Counted from the first letter of the stretch, positions 33,902 to 41,731 are shown. The stretch: 64,000 nt of DNA from Sterolibacterium sp. (GCA_028713555.1 JAQTOA010000007.1:100032-164031); one strand, 5' to 3'. Notes: a model not told the origin generated them from the sequence alone. Numbers and translations: made by a program.

Positions 33902-35422
33902 CTATCGCAAATTATCGTAGGGATCGTATGACGCCATCCTCCTGGTACGTGCATCTTGGAACAGGTGGCGCTTCGGGGTATCCAGCAGGGCCAGCACGTA
34001 GGCGCTGCCATAGTCGGGCGAACGCCCGATTTTTTCCATGATCTGCTCGCGGCTCGCCACGTAGATGGTCGAACCCGACAACTCCCACGTGTAGGCCGTC
34101 AGATCGGCCAGCAGTTGCGGGTCGGGCGGCAGCGCGATGCCGGTGTTGTTGGTCGGGTCGAGCGCTTCACGCATCCGCCACACCAACTCGCTGCGCAGGT
34201 TCTTGAAGCGCATCCGGCCGGACTTGTCGGTGCCGGTGGCGGATTCGGCAACATTGACCCCGACGACCTGCTGGCCTGCCTCGTTGAGGAAGTCGTAGGG
34301 CGCCGAGCCCACGCCGATGACGTCGATATGCACCACCGCGTCGTCGCGCTTGGCGGCGATGGTGAGCCCGGCCACCGTTGGGCCGTCTGGTGTCGCCTTA
34401 CCCGGATAGACCAGGGCCTCGTCGAACCACATGCCGTGGCGCCGGGCCAGGATGGTGTTGTCGCGGCCGCCTCGTGCCACATCCACGCCCAGCGAATCCA
34501 TGGGCGCCAGCTTGTCGGGCCGCTTCCACCGTGCCTGGGCCGCTTCCACCCACGCGGTCGGAATGACTTGCCACGGGTCGTCCTCGATGCCCGCGTTGAA
34601 GTCGCCATAGAGCATTTGCGAGCGCAGCGGCTCGGGTAGGGATTGCAGGGTTGCCATGTAGCCGGTTCCCATGAGGTAGGGGTTGTCGCTGACACGCGAG
34701 GGGATGAACGTCCGGCTCATCGGCTTGATGAGGTCGGCGCCATGCTGGAAGGGCTCGCCGCTTTCCACCTCGACTTCCTCGCCGTCGATCATGGCGAACC
34801 ACCGCAACTCGCCGGGCTTGGCCGGCTTCGGGTGCTTCTTGTCGAGCCACGGGGCGAAGAAGGCCGTGATCCACCGGCCCTCGGCCGTCGTCGGCGGGTT
34901 GAAGGTCAGCAGCGCCTGGCAGCGCTGGGTCGGATCAACCGAGCGCAACCAGCCCAGCAGCGCACGCACCTGGGACTCCAGGAAGTTGGCCGCCTCGTCG
35001 AACACGAGCAGGTCGTGGGGGCGGCCCTGGTACTTGTTCCAGTCGTCCAGGTTCGGCGTCGACCCAAACTCGATCTGCTTGCCGGGCAGGCGCCAGATCC
35101 TTTCCTGGCCGTTGTAGCCGTCGCGGCCGCCGATGAGTTCGGTAAATCGGTCGATGATGCCGGTTAGCTGTGTGGCCTCGCGGCGCAGCACGAGCACCTT
35201 CTGGTGCTGGGTTAGGGCCTTGCCACACGCAAGGTCGGTTTTGCCGCCACCGGCCGCGCCGCCGTAGCCGATGATGTCGGCCGTGGAGTGGAAGGCCAGC
35301 GATTGCGGGCCAGGCAGCGGGCGCCAGATGGTCGGGTCGCTGACGATGAGCGCGTCGAGGTCGGCCAGTTCCTCGGGGGTGAGGTAGGCCAGCAGCGCCG
35401 GGTCAAACGAGGTCGGAAACAT
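33902..35422 (-). CDS. Terminase large subunit
   Basis: 506 residues. Walker A is GYGGAAGGGKTDLACG (about residue 55), Walker B LLVFDEAANFLE, followed by a nuclease domain with DSLGVDVARGGRDNT and HIDVIGVG. It cuts and pumps phage DNA through the portal. The start overlaps the small subunit gene by 20 bp. Confidence 0.95.
   Translation of the reverse strand: MFPTSFDPALLAYLTPEELADLDALIVSDPTIWRPLPGPQSLAFHSTADIIGYGGAAGGGKTDLACGKALTQHQKVLVLRREATQLTGIIDRFTELIGGRDGYNGQERIWRLPGKQIEFGSTPNLDDWNKYQGRPHDLLVFDEAANFLESQVRALLGWLRSVDPTQRCQALLTFNPPTTAEGRWITAFFAPWLDKKHPKPAKPGELRWFAMIDGEEVEVESGEPFQHGADLIKPMSRTFIPSRVSDNPYLMGTGYMATLQSLPEPLRSQMLYGDFNAGIEDDPWQVIPTAWVEAAQARWKRPDKLAPMDSLGVDVARGGRDNTILARRHGMWFDEALVYPGKATPDGPTVAGLTIAAKRDDAVVHIDVIGVGSAPYDFLNEAGQQVVGVNVAESATGTDKSGRMRFKNLRSELVWRMREALDPTNNTGIALPPDPQLLADLTAYTWELSGSTIYVASREQIMEKIGRSPDYGSAYVLALLDTPKRHLFQDARTRRMASYDPYDNLR
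33925..33953 (-). promoter_or_regulatory. Phage late promoter, copy 5 (HNH gene)
   Basis: Minus strand TGCACG (33948-33953) in GATGCACGTACC, spacer 17, CATACG (33925-33930). It is inside the last codons of the terminase gene and points at the HNH gene. Confidence 0.55.
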
Positions 35423-35870
35423 CGCCGTCCTTGCGGGCCTTGGCGGCGGCGAGAATGGCGGCGATCTTGGCGGCCCGTTCGGTGTCGCTGATCTGCACGG
35501 GGCCGCCGTTGGCGCCGGTCAGTTCCATGCTGGTCTTTTCCCGGTACTTCTCGGGGGCGTGCGCCTTGAGCAGGAAGATGGCGAGGGTGTCGCTGTACTT
35601 GCGCACGCTGCCGCACTCGTCGCCCTTGTAGAAAACCGGCTCATCGGTGCCCTCGAACGCACGGCGGTGCGCTTCATCCTCAAGGGCCAGCAGGCCGGCC
35701 TTCATGGCACGTTCCCAGGCGAGGGCGAAGTCGGCATCGGCTTCGCGCCAGTTGTAGGCCGTTTGCCGTGAAATGCCCACGGCAGCGCACGCCCGGCCGA
35801 CGTTGCAAGTCTCGGCCAGGGCTGCGCAAAATGCGGTCAGCTTTTCAGGTGTCAATTTCATGGCGTCCAT
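35403..35870 (-). CDS. Terminase small subunit, C-terminal DLV
   Basis: 155 residues. The N-terminus has a helix-turn-helix (NVGRACAAVGISRQTAYNWRE) and the body the YSDTLAIFLLKAHAPEKYRE motif of small terminases that recognise the packaging site. It is adjacent to and overlaps the large subunit. The C-terminus is KDGDVSDLV, one of six DLV tails in the phage; codons here are GAC CTC GTT. Confidence 0.88.
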   Translation of the reverse strand: MDAMKLTPEKLTAFCAALAETCNVGRACAAVGISRQTAYNWREADADFALAWERAMKAGLLALEDEAHRRAFEGTDEPVFYKGDECGSVRKYSDTLAIFLLKAHAPEKYREKTSMELTGANGGPVQISDTERAAKIAAILAAAKARKDGDVSDLV

Positions 35871-35876
35871 TCCAGC

Positions 35877-36119
35877 CTATTCGCAATCCAGCACGTGCAC
35901 GCTCTTGAAGTTCGCCGGGGTTTGCGCCCGACGCTCATAGCGACAAATCCGGCCGATGGCCCACTTGCTCACCTCGAACTTCTCGGCCAGCGCGTCGTAG
36001 CTCATGCCGTCCTCGTGCAGCGAGCGAATCCGCTCCACCTCGGCATCCGTCAGCTTGGCATTCGGATGATCCTCACCGATTCGCAAACCGGCATCATTCA
36101 CCGCCACGGTTTTCTGCAT
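35877..36119 (-). CDS. Small helix-turn-helix protein beside the terminase genes
   Basis: 80 residues from ATG 36119, chosen because GGGAGG lies seven bases upstream. The core NAKLTDAEVERIRSLHEDGMSY, ALAEKFEVSKWAIGRI is a helix-turn-helix like those in resolvases and HNH-associated phage proteins. It is probably DNA-binding. The 19-bp inverted repeat at 36155-36254 lies just upstream and is a natural candidate target (inference). Confidence 0.7.
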   Translation of the reverse strand: MQKTVAVNDAGLRIGEDHPNAKLTDAEVERIRSLHEDGMSYDALAEKFEVSKWAIGRICRYERRAQTPANFKSVHVLDCE

Positions 36120-36154
36120 GCGCCGCCCTCCCTTCAATCCGCAAATTGATGCAT

Positions 36155-36254
36155 GGATCGTTTGTTACGTTTCTCATGCTTTTTTGACTAACTTCTTCAT
36201 GTACACGTATGAGGAATTTCCTTAAAAAAGGGGTAGAAACGTAACAAACGATCC
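36155..36254. repeat. 19-bp perfect inverted repeat, 62-bp spacer
   Basis: GGATCGTTTGTTACGTTTC (36155-36173) is repeated inverted, without mismatch, at 36236-36254. The spacer is AT-rich with two A/T runs. It occupies most of the only large gap of the leftward half (36120-36359), between the primase-helicase and the terminase-side genes. Candidates: packaging (pac/cos) site, replication origin element or operator. Confidence 0.8.
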
Positions 36255-36300
36255 AAACCTGATAGCCACCCCGCCAGCGAGCGCGCAACAAATTGCAAAT

Positions 36301-36355
36301 TGCAGAAAACTGCACGCAACAAACGCGCAGAAAAATGCAGCTTGCAAAAAGTTGC
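36301..36355. repeat. Three short A-centred palindrome-like motifs (possible iterons)
   Basis: TGCAGAAAACTGCA (36301-36314), GCAGAAAAATGC (36327-36338) and TGCAAAAAGTTGC (36343-36355) are variants of TGCA-A-rich-TGCA, directly before the primase-helicase stop. Iterated AT-rich motifs beside replication genes can be origin iterons. Confidence 0.4.
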
Positions 36356-36359
36356 GCAC

Positions 36360-38927
36360 TCACTCGAAATCCCCAACCACTCGCACGCGAATGCCAAGCA
36401 GCCCCCGCCCGCGCAATCCGTAGGAATTCAGTACCGGCTCCATGCCCTTCGCCTGCAACCGGCGCCCCAGGCTCTTAGCCGAAGCGATGAACCGAAGCTC
36501 GCCGCGCGCCTTTGCGAAGGCTTCCCAACTGGCCCACAGCCGGGCGTTGGTTTCCACGTGGCTGGGGCCTACCTCGCAGCACTCGTCCAGCCATTCCCCC
36601 AGCAAGTCCATGTCGCTCTTGTAGTCGTCGCGCGCCTTGCGGACGGCGCCCGGTGGCTGCAGGCCCGCCTTCTGGTAGGCCAGCGCACCGCGCACGCACC
36701 AGGTCAAGATCCCGCGCGCCTCGGCCGCCAGCTTGGCCGCCCGGTCGGGGTCTTTGGTCAGCGTCAAGTCCTGGTCGAAGTTGCGCGTGAATGGCACGGG
36801 CAGCAGCCGGCGCCAGATGGCGTGGTCGTCGCCCTTCACGATGGGCCGGTGGTTGGTCGGCATGAAGGCAACCCACGTGGGCGCCACCTCGACCGTGGTC
36901 TTGGAATACAGGCCGCGCGCCGGCAACGGTTCGCCCCCGGTCATGGACTTGATAAGGCCCTCGCGCAGTTCGCTGCCCTCGTCGGGCTCGCTGACATAGA
37001 CGAAGCGCGCGCCACGCAAGCGCAGCACGTCCTCGCGCGCCGCCCCGGCATTGCCACCGGCTGCGCCGCTACTCAAGAAGGTGTCGGCGCTTGCCATCTT
37101 GGCGTGCTCGCCCAGGGCGTCGCGGATGGCCCCCAGCACCGTGCTCTTACCGTTGGAGCCCGACCCGTAAGGAATGGCGAGCACGTCCTCATCCGGCCGA
37201 CCCAGCAGCGAGTAGCCCACGAGGCGCTGAAAAAACCCCATCATGTCGGCGTCGCCGAAGAACACGTCGGCCACGGTCTGCTCGAACAGGGGGCACGCTG
37301 CGGCCGGGTCGAATTCCACCGCCGTGATAGTAGTCACGCGGTACGCCTGGTCGGGTGGCAGCAGTTTGCCCGTGGTCAGATCGACCACGCCATTGCCCAC
37401 GCCCAGGAGGTGCGTCAGCTTGTCGAGGTCGGTCATGCCCACCACGACGCGCGGGTCGGACTGCGCCAGGCTCACCATGTTGCGCACCATGACGGCCCGC
37501 TGGGAAATCGCGCAGAACTTGAAGAACTCGGCCCGCTCGGCGTCGCTCTCGATGGTCTTGGCCTCGTCGGGCAGCGCGCGGATGGTTTCCTTCGCCAGGT
37601 GCTCAAGCTCGACGCCGGCCGCGCGGCGCCAGTAGATGCCCGTCCACATGAACCAGCCGTCGATCTCGGGCACGTACATGAGGCCGTCGCCGTAGTGGTC
37701 GAGCATGCGCTCGGCATTACCGAACTCGGTCATTTGCCGGCGCTGCTTGCTGAATTCCACCACCTTGCGGCCGCCCGCCATGGCCGCGCGAACGTCGGCC
37801 ACCGGCAGCGCGGTGTCGGTCAGTTCCTTGAAGCGCGCCCGGATGAGGCCGGCCAGTTCGGCACGCAGGGCCAGATCCGTGCCGGCCGCTTCGCCCGCCT
37901 TGCGCGCGACATCATTCACCAGGTCGATGGAGTCCTTGCAGGACAGAATCAGGCCCTTGGCATCATCCAGCGCGGTGCGTTTCTCGGCTTTCACCGCGTC
38001 GCGCTTGCCCTGGTTGCCGACCTTGAGCAGCCAGCGCGCCGTCGTCGGGTTGCGCCCCGACCGGCCGAAGGATTCCCACCGCTTCTCCAAGTCCTCGCGG
38101 CTGGCGTAGTTGCTGGCCGTGCTCGACCACTCGTCCCACAAATCCAGCGCTGTGCCGTCGCCCTCGAACTCGTGGTGCAGCGACATGCCGACTTTCAGCC
38201 AGGTGTCGTAGTCCTCGTTATCGACATAGGCCACCAGGCACCGTGCCTCGCTCAAGTCGATGCCGACCGGGGGCTCGAAGGCCATCAAGGGGTCGTCGTC
38301 CGGCGCCGAGGTCATGCCCCCGGCTTTGTTCCGGCTGCCCGACACGCGCACCAGCCCGGCCTCGGCGGCCATAACCTCGAACACCTGCAGCGCTTCCTCG
38401 ACCTGGGCCTCGGTGATGATGGGCAGGTCGCCCGCGCGCATCGCTTCCAGGCCGCCGAAGAAATCCACCCACTCGTAGGGCTCGCCCGTGTCCGGGTGGA
38501 TATGGTAGGCAACAAACTGCTGGCCCTTGCCCAGCACTTCCAGCCGGTGCCGGCCGCCGCCCAAGTCCTCGAACCAGGCGCCGGTGGCCTTGCCCCAGCC
38601 CTCGGCCTCGGCCCGGTAGGCGAGCAGAATCTTGGGCGCATTGCCCACGCGCTCGCACGTCGCGCCGAGGTGTTCCTGGCACCACGCCACGAAGCGCGCG
38701 GCCAGGGCCTCGTCCAGGGTATCCACGTCGATGGCGGCAATGGGCTGGGCGCCTTGCCCGCAAAGCACGCCGACGCCGTGCGCCGGGTAGCGGGTCAGGT
38801 CAGCGGCGCCGAGGCGCGCGGTTTGCCAGTTGTCCAGCGCGGGCCGCTTGTGGCCCGGCTTAATCGGGATGATGAGGTAGCCGTTGCCAAGGAGCGCGCG
38901 GCCGTATTGTTGGAAATTAGAAGTCAT
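36360..38927 (-). CDS. Primase-polymerase / P4-type helicase fusion
   Basis: 855 residues from ATG 38927, with GAGGGG upstream. The N-terminal domain is an archaeo-eukaryotic-type primase-polymerase (GYLIIPIKPGHKRP, HGVGVLCGQG, IAAIDVDTLD). A PriCT-like middle (DYDTWLKVGMSLHHEF) and a C-terminal SF3/D5-type helicase with Walker A YGSGSNGKSTVLGA follow. It should open the origin, unwind and prime, as the P4 alpha protein does. It lies in the leftward early operon after the methyltransferase. Confidence 0.92.
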   Translation of the reverse strand: MTSNFQQYGRALLGNGYLIIPIKPGHKRPALDNWQTARLGAADLTRYPAHGVGVLCGQGAQPIAAIDVDTLDEALAARFVAWCQEHLGATCERVGNAPKILLAYRAEAEGWGKATGAWFEDLGGGRHRLEVLGKGQQFVAYHIHPDTGEPYEWVDFFGGLEAMRAGDLPIITEAQVEEALQVFEVMAAEAGLVRVSGSRNKAGGMTSAPDDDPLMAFEPPVGIDLSEARCLVAYVDNEDYDTWLKVGMSLHHEFEGDGTALDLWDEWSSTASNYASREDLEKRWESFGRSGRNPTTARWLLKVGNQGKRDAVKAEKRTALDDAKGLILSCKDSIDLVNDVARKAGEAAGTDLALRAELAGLIRARFKELTDTALPVADVRAAMAGGRKVVEFSKQRRQMTEFGNAERMLDHYGDGLMYVPEIDGWFMWTGIYWRRAAGVELEHLAKETIRALPDEAKTIESDAERAEFFKFCAISQRAVMVRNMVSLAQSDPRVVVGMTDLDKLTHLLGVGNGVVDLTTGKLLPPDQAYRVTTITAVEFDPAAACPLFEQTVADVFFGDADMMGFFQRLVGYSLLGRPDEDVLAIPYGSGSNGKSTVLGAIRDALGEHAKMASADTFLSSGAAGGNAGAAREDVLRLRGARFVYVSEPDEGSELREGLIKSMTGGEPLPARGLYSKTTVEVAPTWVAFMPTNHRPIVKGDDHAIWRRLLPVPFTRNFDQDLTLTKDPDRAAKLAAEARGILTWCVRGALAYQKAGLQPPGAVRKARDDYKSDMDLLGEWLDECCEVGPSHVETNARLWASWEAFAKARGELRFIASAKSLGRRLQAKGMEPVLNSYGLRGRGLLGIRVRVVGDFE

Positions 38928-38937
38928 CGCGCGCCCC

Positions 38938-39687
38938 TCACACCAGGTCGGCGACGCCGTAGAAATCGGCCTCGGCGGCTTCCAGTCGGTTGCGCGAAAT
39001 CTCGGCATAGGCGGCCTCGCGCTCGATGCCGATAAAACGACGGCCGGCGAGGACTGCAGCGACCCCTGTTGTGCCGCTGCCGGCGAACGGGTCGAGCACT
39101 ACCCCCCCTGGTAGAACAGGGCGCACCAGTTCGCGCATGAGCGCGGTCGGCTTGCCCGTCATGTGGTGTTTGTCGTCGCGCTTGACGACGGCCTGAATGC
39201 AGCCGTCGAAGGGGCCGTCGTGCTCCAACTGGATGGCGGCGCCCTTGGTGCCCCACACCACGTATTCGCACTGGTGCCGGAAATAACCTTTATGCGGTGC
39301 GCGCGAGCCCCGGCCCTTGTCCCAGGCCACGATGCCACGCCAGAACACGCCACCGGCTTGCACCGCGTCGGTCATGATGGGAAGCTGGCGCCAGTCGGTA
39401 AAGGCCATGAAGTAGCCGCCCGGCTTGAGGATGCGCACGCACTCGGCGATCCACAACGAGCACCAGGTCAGGTAGCTGCGCTGGTCGCGCGAGTCGCCCG
39501 AGAAGGTCGGGTACCGGCCTTGCGATTGGCTTTGTGTGTACTTCGCGTCGGGGTCTTTGCCCTTGTCGTCGCGGGAAAATCCGCCCGAGGAATACGGGGG
39601 GTCTGTAATCACAGCGTCCACCGAGTTGTCGGGCATGTCGTGCAGTGCGGGCAAGCATTCGCCCTCAATCAGATTCCAGGGCCTCAT
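38938..39687 (-). CDS. DNA adenine/cytosine-N4 methyltransferase, C-terminal DLV
   Basis: 249 residues. DPPY lies in AVITDPPYSSGGF (near 35) and the AdoMet motif FAGSGTTGVAA (near 195) comes after it, which is the beta-class order. WRGIVAWDKG and HPTGK-like segments (HMTGKPTALMRELVRPVLPGG) support amino-methylation of DNA. No restriction partner is obvious, though a PDDEXK-like protein is next to it. It may protect phage DNA. The C-terminus is FYGVADLV. Confidence 0.9.
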   Translation of the reverse strand: MRPWNLIEGECLPALHDMPDNSVDAVITDPPYSSGGFSRDDKGKDPDAKYTQSQSQGRYPTFSGDSRDQRSYLTWCSLWIAECVRILKPGGYFMAFTDWRQLPIMTDAVQAGGVFWRGIVAWDKGRGSRAPHKGYFRHQCEYVVWGTKGAAIQLEHDGPFDGCIQAVVKRDDKHHMTGKPTALMRELVRPVLPGGVVLDPFAGSGTTGVAAVLAGRRFIGIEREAAYAEISRNRLEAAEADFYGVADLV

Positions 39688-40139
39688 GCGATTACCTCGG
39701 CGACGGCTTTGTCGAATGTGAATTGTGAAAAGGTCTTGCCGCTCTTCCCGCCGTGCGCGGGCGGCGCGTCATCCTCGTGGGTGCGGATATGAACCGTTTG
39801 CACCTGCATGGAAGGCGGCAGATAGGCGATTTGCCGAGTGTCTAAAGCTACCAGCGCCAGCATGTCGAAGGCATCGGCTTGATAGACCCTCGCGCCACCT
39901 TTTCCAGCGCGCCGGACATACCACATATAAGCCGGCCGAGCGTTTGGGTTGTTTGGGATTGGGCGTGGGGTGCGGGTCGATTTCACTTGCAACCGAACCA
40001 ACCGGCCCTGAATATCGACGGCCACGTCGTAGGCACAGCACTGGTCGGCGAGGAAGGCGTTGTAGCCCTTGAGCAGCAGGTCAGCGGCGACCAGGTGCTC
40101 AGCCGCTGTGCCAGCGGCAAGGTCGGTTATGCCTTTCAT
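39684..40139 (-). CDS. PDDEXK-type endonuclease-like protein
   Basis: 151 residues. YDVAVDIQGRLVRLQVKST carries the D-(x)n-(E/Q)-x-K core of the PDDEXK group related to group I intron endonucleases, with QVK as the third motif, so Gln replaces the usual Glu. It overlaps both neighbours by 4 bp. It could be a nuclease paired with the methyltransferase or a resolvase; activity is unproven. Confidence 0.75.
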   Translation of the reverse strand: MKGITDLAAGTAAEHLVAADLLLKGYNAFLADQCCAYDVAVDIQGRLVRLQVKSTRTPRPIPNNPNARPAYMWYVRRAGKGGARVYQADAFDMLALVALDTRQIAYLPPSMQVQTVHIRTHEDDAPPAHGGKSGKTFSQFTFDKAVAEVIA

Positions 40140-40384
40140 CCGCGCACCTCCTCGAAGTCACCGGAAGTGCGCAGATAGCCCCAATCGACATCCGGCCGCA
40201 GGGTTTCACAGCGCACCTTGCCGCCGCTCTCCCGCTCGATGTTGATGCACAGTGCCTCGCCGCAAGGTTTCAGGCGGTAGGCTACGTTGCGTAAGTGGTT
40301 CGCGGTTGTCCCGCACCGTTTGGCGAAATTTTCTCGATCACCCTTGCTAAGGGTTCGCCACAGATCTAGCAGTGTCGTGTCCAT
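40136..40384 (-). CDS. Cro/YdaS-like DNA-binding protein
   Basis: 82 residues. LWRTLSKGDRENFAKRCGTTANHLRNVAYRLKPCGEALCINIERESGG is a YdaS/Cro-type helix-turn-helix with the typical loop before INIERES. It is the first gene leftward from the switch and is divergent from the repressor-like gene, the place of Cro. Confidence 0.82.
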   Translation of the reverse strand: MDTTLLDLWRTLSKGDRENFAKRCGTTANHLRNVAYRLKPCGEALCINIERESGGKVRCETLRPDVDWGYLRTSGDFEEVRG

Positions 40385-40389
40385 GGCGC

Positions 40390-40475
40390 ATTATTAACCG
40401 CTCGGTTATAATAGTCAATAACCGTCCGGGGACTTCAACTTGGCGAACTAAGGAGGTTTAATAACCGCATGGATA
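40390..40475. promoter_or_regulatory. Phage switch, left half: leftward promoter and operators O1-O3
   Basis: On the minus strand TTGACT (40413-40418), 17-bp spacer, AATAAT (40390-40395) forms a strong leftward promoter. Operator O1, TAACCG-CT-CGGTTA (40395-40408), lies within its spacer. O2 (40419-40432, TAACCG-TC-CGGGGA) and O3 (40462-40475, TAACCG-CA-TGGATA) are imperfect, and O3 covers the start codon of the repressor-like gene. A perfect TATAAT at 40407-40412 reads rightward and may be the repressor's own -10. Confidence 0.8.
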
Positions 40476-40834
40476 TTTATCAAGCACGGCGTACCAACCT
40501 GCTGCGCCTCATAGACGACGACTTCGGCGGCAACCAAACGGCGTTTGCTGTGGCTGTCGGCCTCAAGCCGCCGCAGGTCAATCGGTGGGTTTCGGAGACT
40601 GCGTCGGAGAAAAGGCGCATCACCGAGGACAGCGCCCGTCATATTGAGGAACGGTGCCACAAAGAAGCGGGCTGGCTTGACGTTGCCGACCTGGTGGAGC
40701 CTGATAAGTTACCGCCCAAGGCTCCCGTGCCTGTTGAAGGCCTGGAATACGTGGTGAAGGCGTGGGAAGCCGCTACCGATCTTGACCGCGCCGTGGCGCT
40801 CGCATGGGCAAGGGCAATACTTTCCAGACGATGA
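40469..40834 (+). CDS. Small CI-like repressor (helix-turn-helix)
   Basis: 121 residues. The N-terminal part GNQTAFAVAVGLKPPQVNRWVS is a helix-turn-helix, and ITEDSARHIEERCHKEAGWLD is the continuation common in prophage repressors. There is no S24 peptidase domain, so RecA-driven self-cleavage is not expected. AAGGAGGT lies upstream, and operator O3 overlaps the ATG, suggesting autoregulation. It is the best candidate for the protein binding TAACCG-NN-CGGTTA. Confidence 0.78.
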   Translation: MDIYQARRTNLLRLIDDDFGGNQTAFAVAVGLKPPQVNRWVSETASEKRRITEDSARHIEERCHKEAGWLDVADLVEPDKLPPKAPVPVEGLEYVVKAWEAATDLDRAVALAWARAILSRR

Positions 40835-41061
40835 CACGCCCGCCTGACGAACGAATCAGCATGTCAATGGAGCAACTTGACGACCTGCTGAAAGACTGGA
40901 AGCGCAAGGGGGCAGGCCGTGTCCTGGCCTTCATCATGGTGGGCTCGATACCGCTCGCCATAATTGGCGGGTTCCTTTCAAACATTGCGCCCGGTCAAGT
41001 CGTCATCGCCTGCGCAACCTACTACTGCGCGGTGGCCGCCTTGGCGATCTTCACTCAATAA
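40831..41061 (+). CDS. Small two-pass membrane protein downstream of repressor
   Basis: 76 residues from ATG 40831, which overlaps the repressor TGA by 4 bp. A charged N-terminus (MEQLDDLLKDWKRKGAG) precedes two membrane helices (VLAFIMVGSIPLAIIGGFL and QVVIACATYYCAVAALAIF). Cotranscribed with the repressor, so made in the lysogen. Such proteins often give superinfection exclusion; that is inference. Confidence 0.68.
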   Translation: MTRPPDERISMSMEQLDDLLKDWKRKGAGRVLAFIMVGSIPLAIIGGFLSNIAPGQVVIACATYYCAVAALAIFTQ

Positions 41062-41087
41062 CGCCGTCCCGCCAGTACCGACTTTTT

Positions 41088-41112
41088 AAGCCTGCCACAG
41101 CGCGGGCTTTTT
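41088..41112 (+). terminator. Terminator of the repressor operon
   Basis: AAGCCTG and CGGGCTT form a stem over a short loop, followed by a T run. It ends the repressor/membrane-protein transcript just before the early rightward promoter. Confidence 0.72.
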
Positions 41113-41126
41113 CTTGCTCAAAAAAT

Positions 41127-41170
41127 TAACCGCGTGGTTATTGACAAGCGATAACCGCGCGGTTAATAAT
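41127..41170 (+). promoter_or_regulatory. Phage switch, right half: early rightward promoter with operators O4 and O5
   Basis: TTGACA (41141-41146), 17-bp spacer, TAATAA (41164-41169) is close to consensus. O5, TAACCG-CG-CGGTTA (41152-41165), fills the spacer and O4, TAACCG-CG-TGGTTA (41127-41140), abuts the -35. Repressor binding would block the operon that runs from 41204 to the integrase. The design copies that of the leftward promoter. Confidence 0.85.
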
Positions 41171-41203
41171 TCGTCCGTCAGTCACAACGAAAGGACGGAA
41201 ACG

Positions 41204-41338
41204 ATGAGCGCAACCCCCCTGATTCCCGGCCGCCTGTACCGCGTTCGCGGCGCCGGCCTCAATCTGAAAATTATCGCGTCGCACCCCTGCGACGCTATCT
41301 GCATCGGCTTGAACCTGTTGGAGCGCGCGAAATGCTGA
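41204..41338 (+). CDS. Small phage protein, first gene of early operon
   Basis: 44 residues (starting MSATPLIPGRLYRVRGAG, ending LNLLERAKC). ATG 41204 has AAGGACGG upstream and the stop overlaps the next ATG (41332). The pattern GRLYRVRGAGLNLKIIASHP looks like a small beta-barrel. Function unknown. Confidence 0.65.
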   Translation: MSATPLIPGRLYRVRGAGLNLKIIASHPCDAICIGLNLLERAKC

Positions 41339-41727
41339 CCGCCCAACTCGCCAAGTCCATGGACGACGAGCACCTGCTCGCCTCGGCCCGCGCCGAGATT
41401 GACCCGCTGACCAGCACCGCGCTGGAACTTGAACTGCTCGAACGCTTCGAGCGCTTGCTCGACGAGGCCAGCGAACACAAGCCGGTGGCCGACTTGCTCG
41501 AAGAGTACGAAGTCGGCACCGACGACGTGAAGGCCGTCATCGAGTCGCACCCGGCCAGCCTGAAAGACCAGGCCGCGCTGCTCTCCCTGCTCAACGACCA
41601 AGACATCCACGAGCCCGACCAGTTGAAAGAACTGCTCGAACTCGCCGCCAAATTCCGCGCCCTGGCGAACGACGCCGGGGATTTCTTCACCCGTTTGACC
41701 GACCTCGTAACCACCAACCAGGAGTAA
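41332..41727 (+). CDS. Acidic helical phage protein, unknown function
   Basis: 131 residues, leucine- and glutamate-rich helices throughout (ALELELLERFERLLDEA). No motif I recognise. The C-terminus is FTRLTDLVTTNQE, so DLV occurs but is not terminal. Second gene of the early operon. Confidence 0.68.
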   Translation: MLTAQLAKSMDDEHLLASARAEIDPLTSTALELELLERFERLLDEASEHKPVADLLEEYEVGTDDVKAVIESHPASLKDQAALLSLLNDQDIHEPDQLKELLELAAKFRALANDAGDFFTRLTDLVTTNQE

Positions 41728-41731
41728 GCCC

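Noticed and set aside
35893..35900. Sixth copy of the late promoter box (GTGCACGT) before the small terminase gene
   Set aside because: It lies in the coding end of the HTH gene and has no -10-like box at 17 bp. Other TGCACGT copies in ppiD (near 5885) and nikR (near 55815) are also in coding DNA and look like chance.
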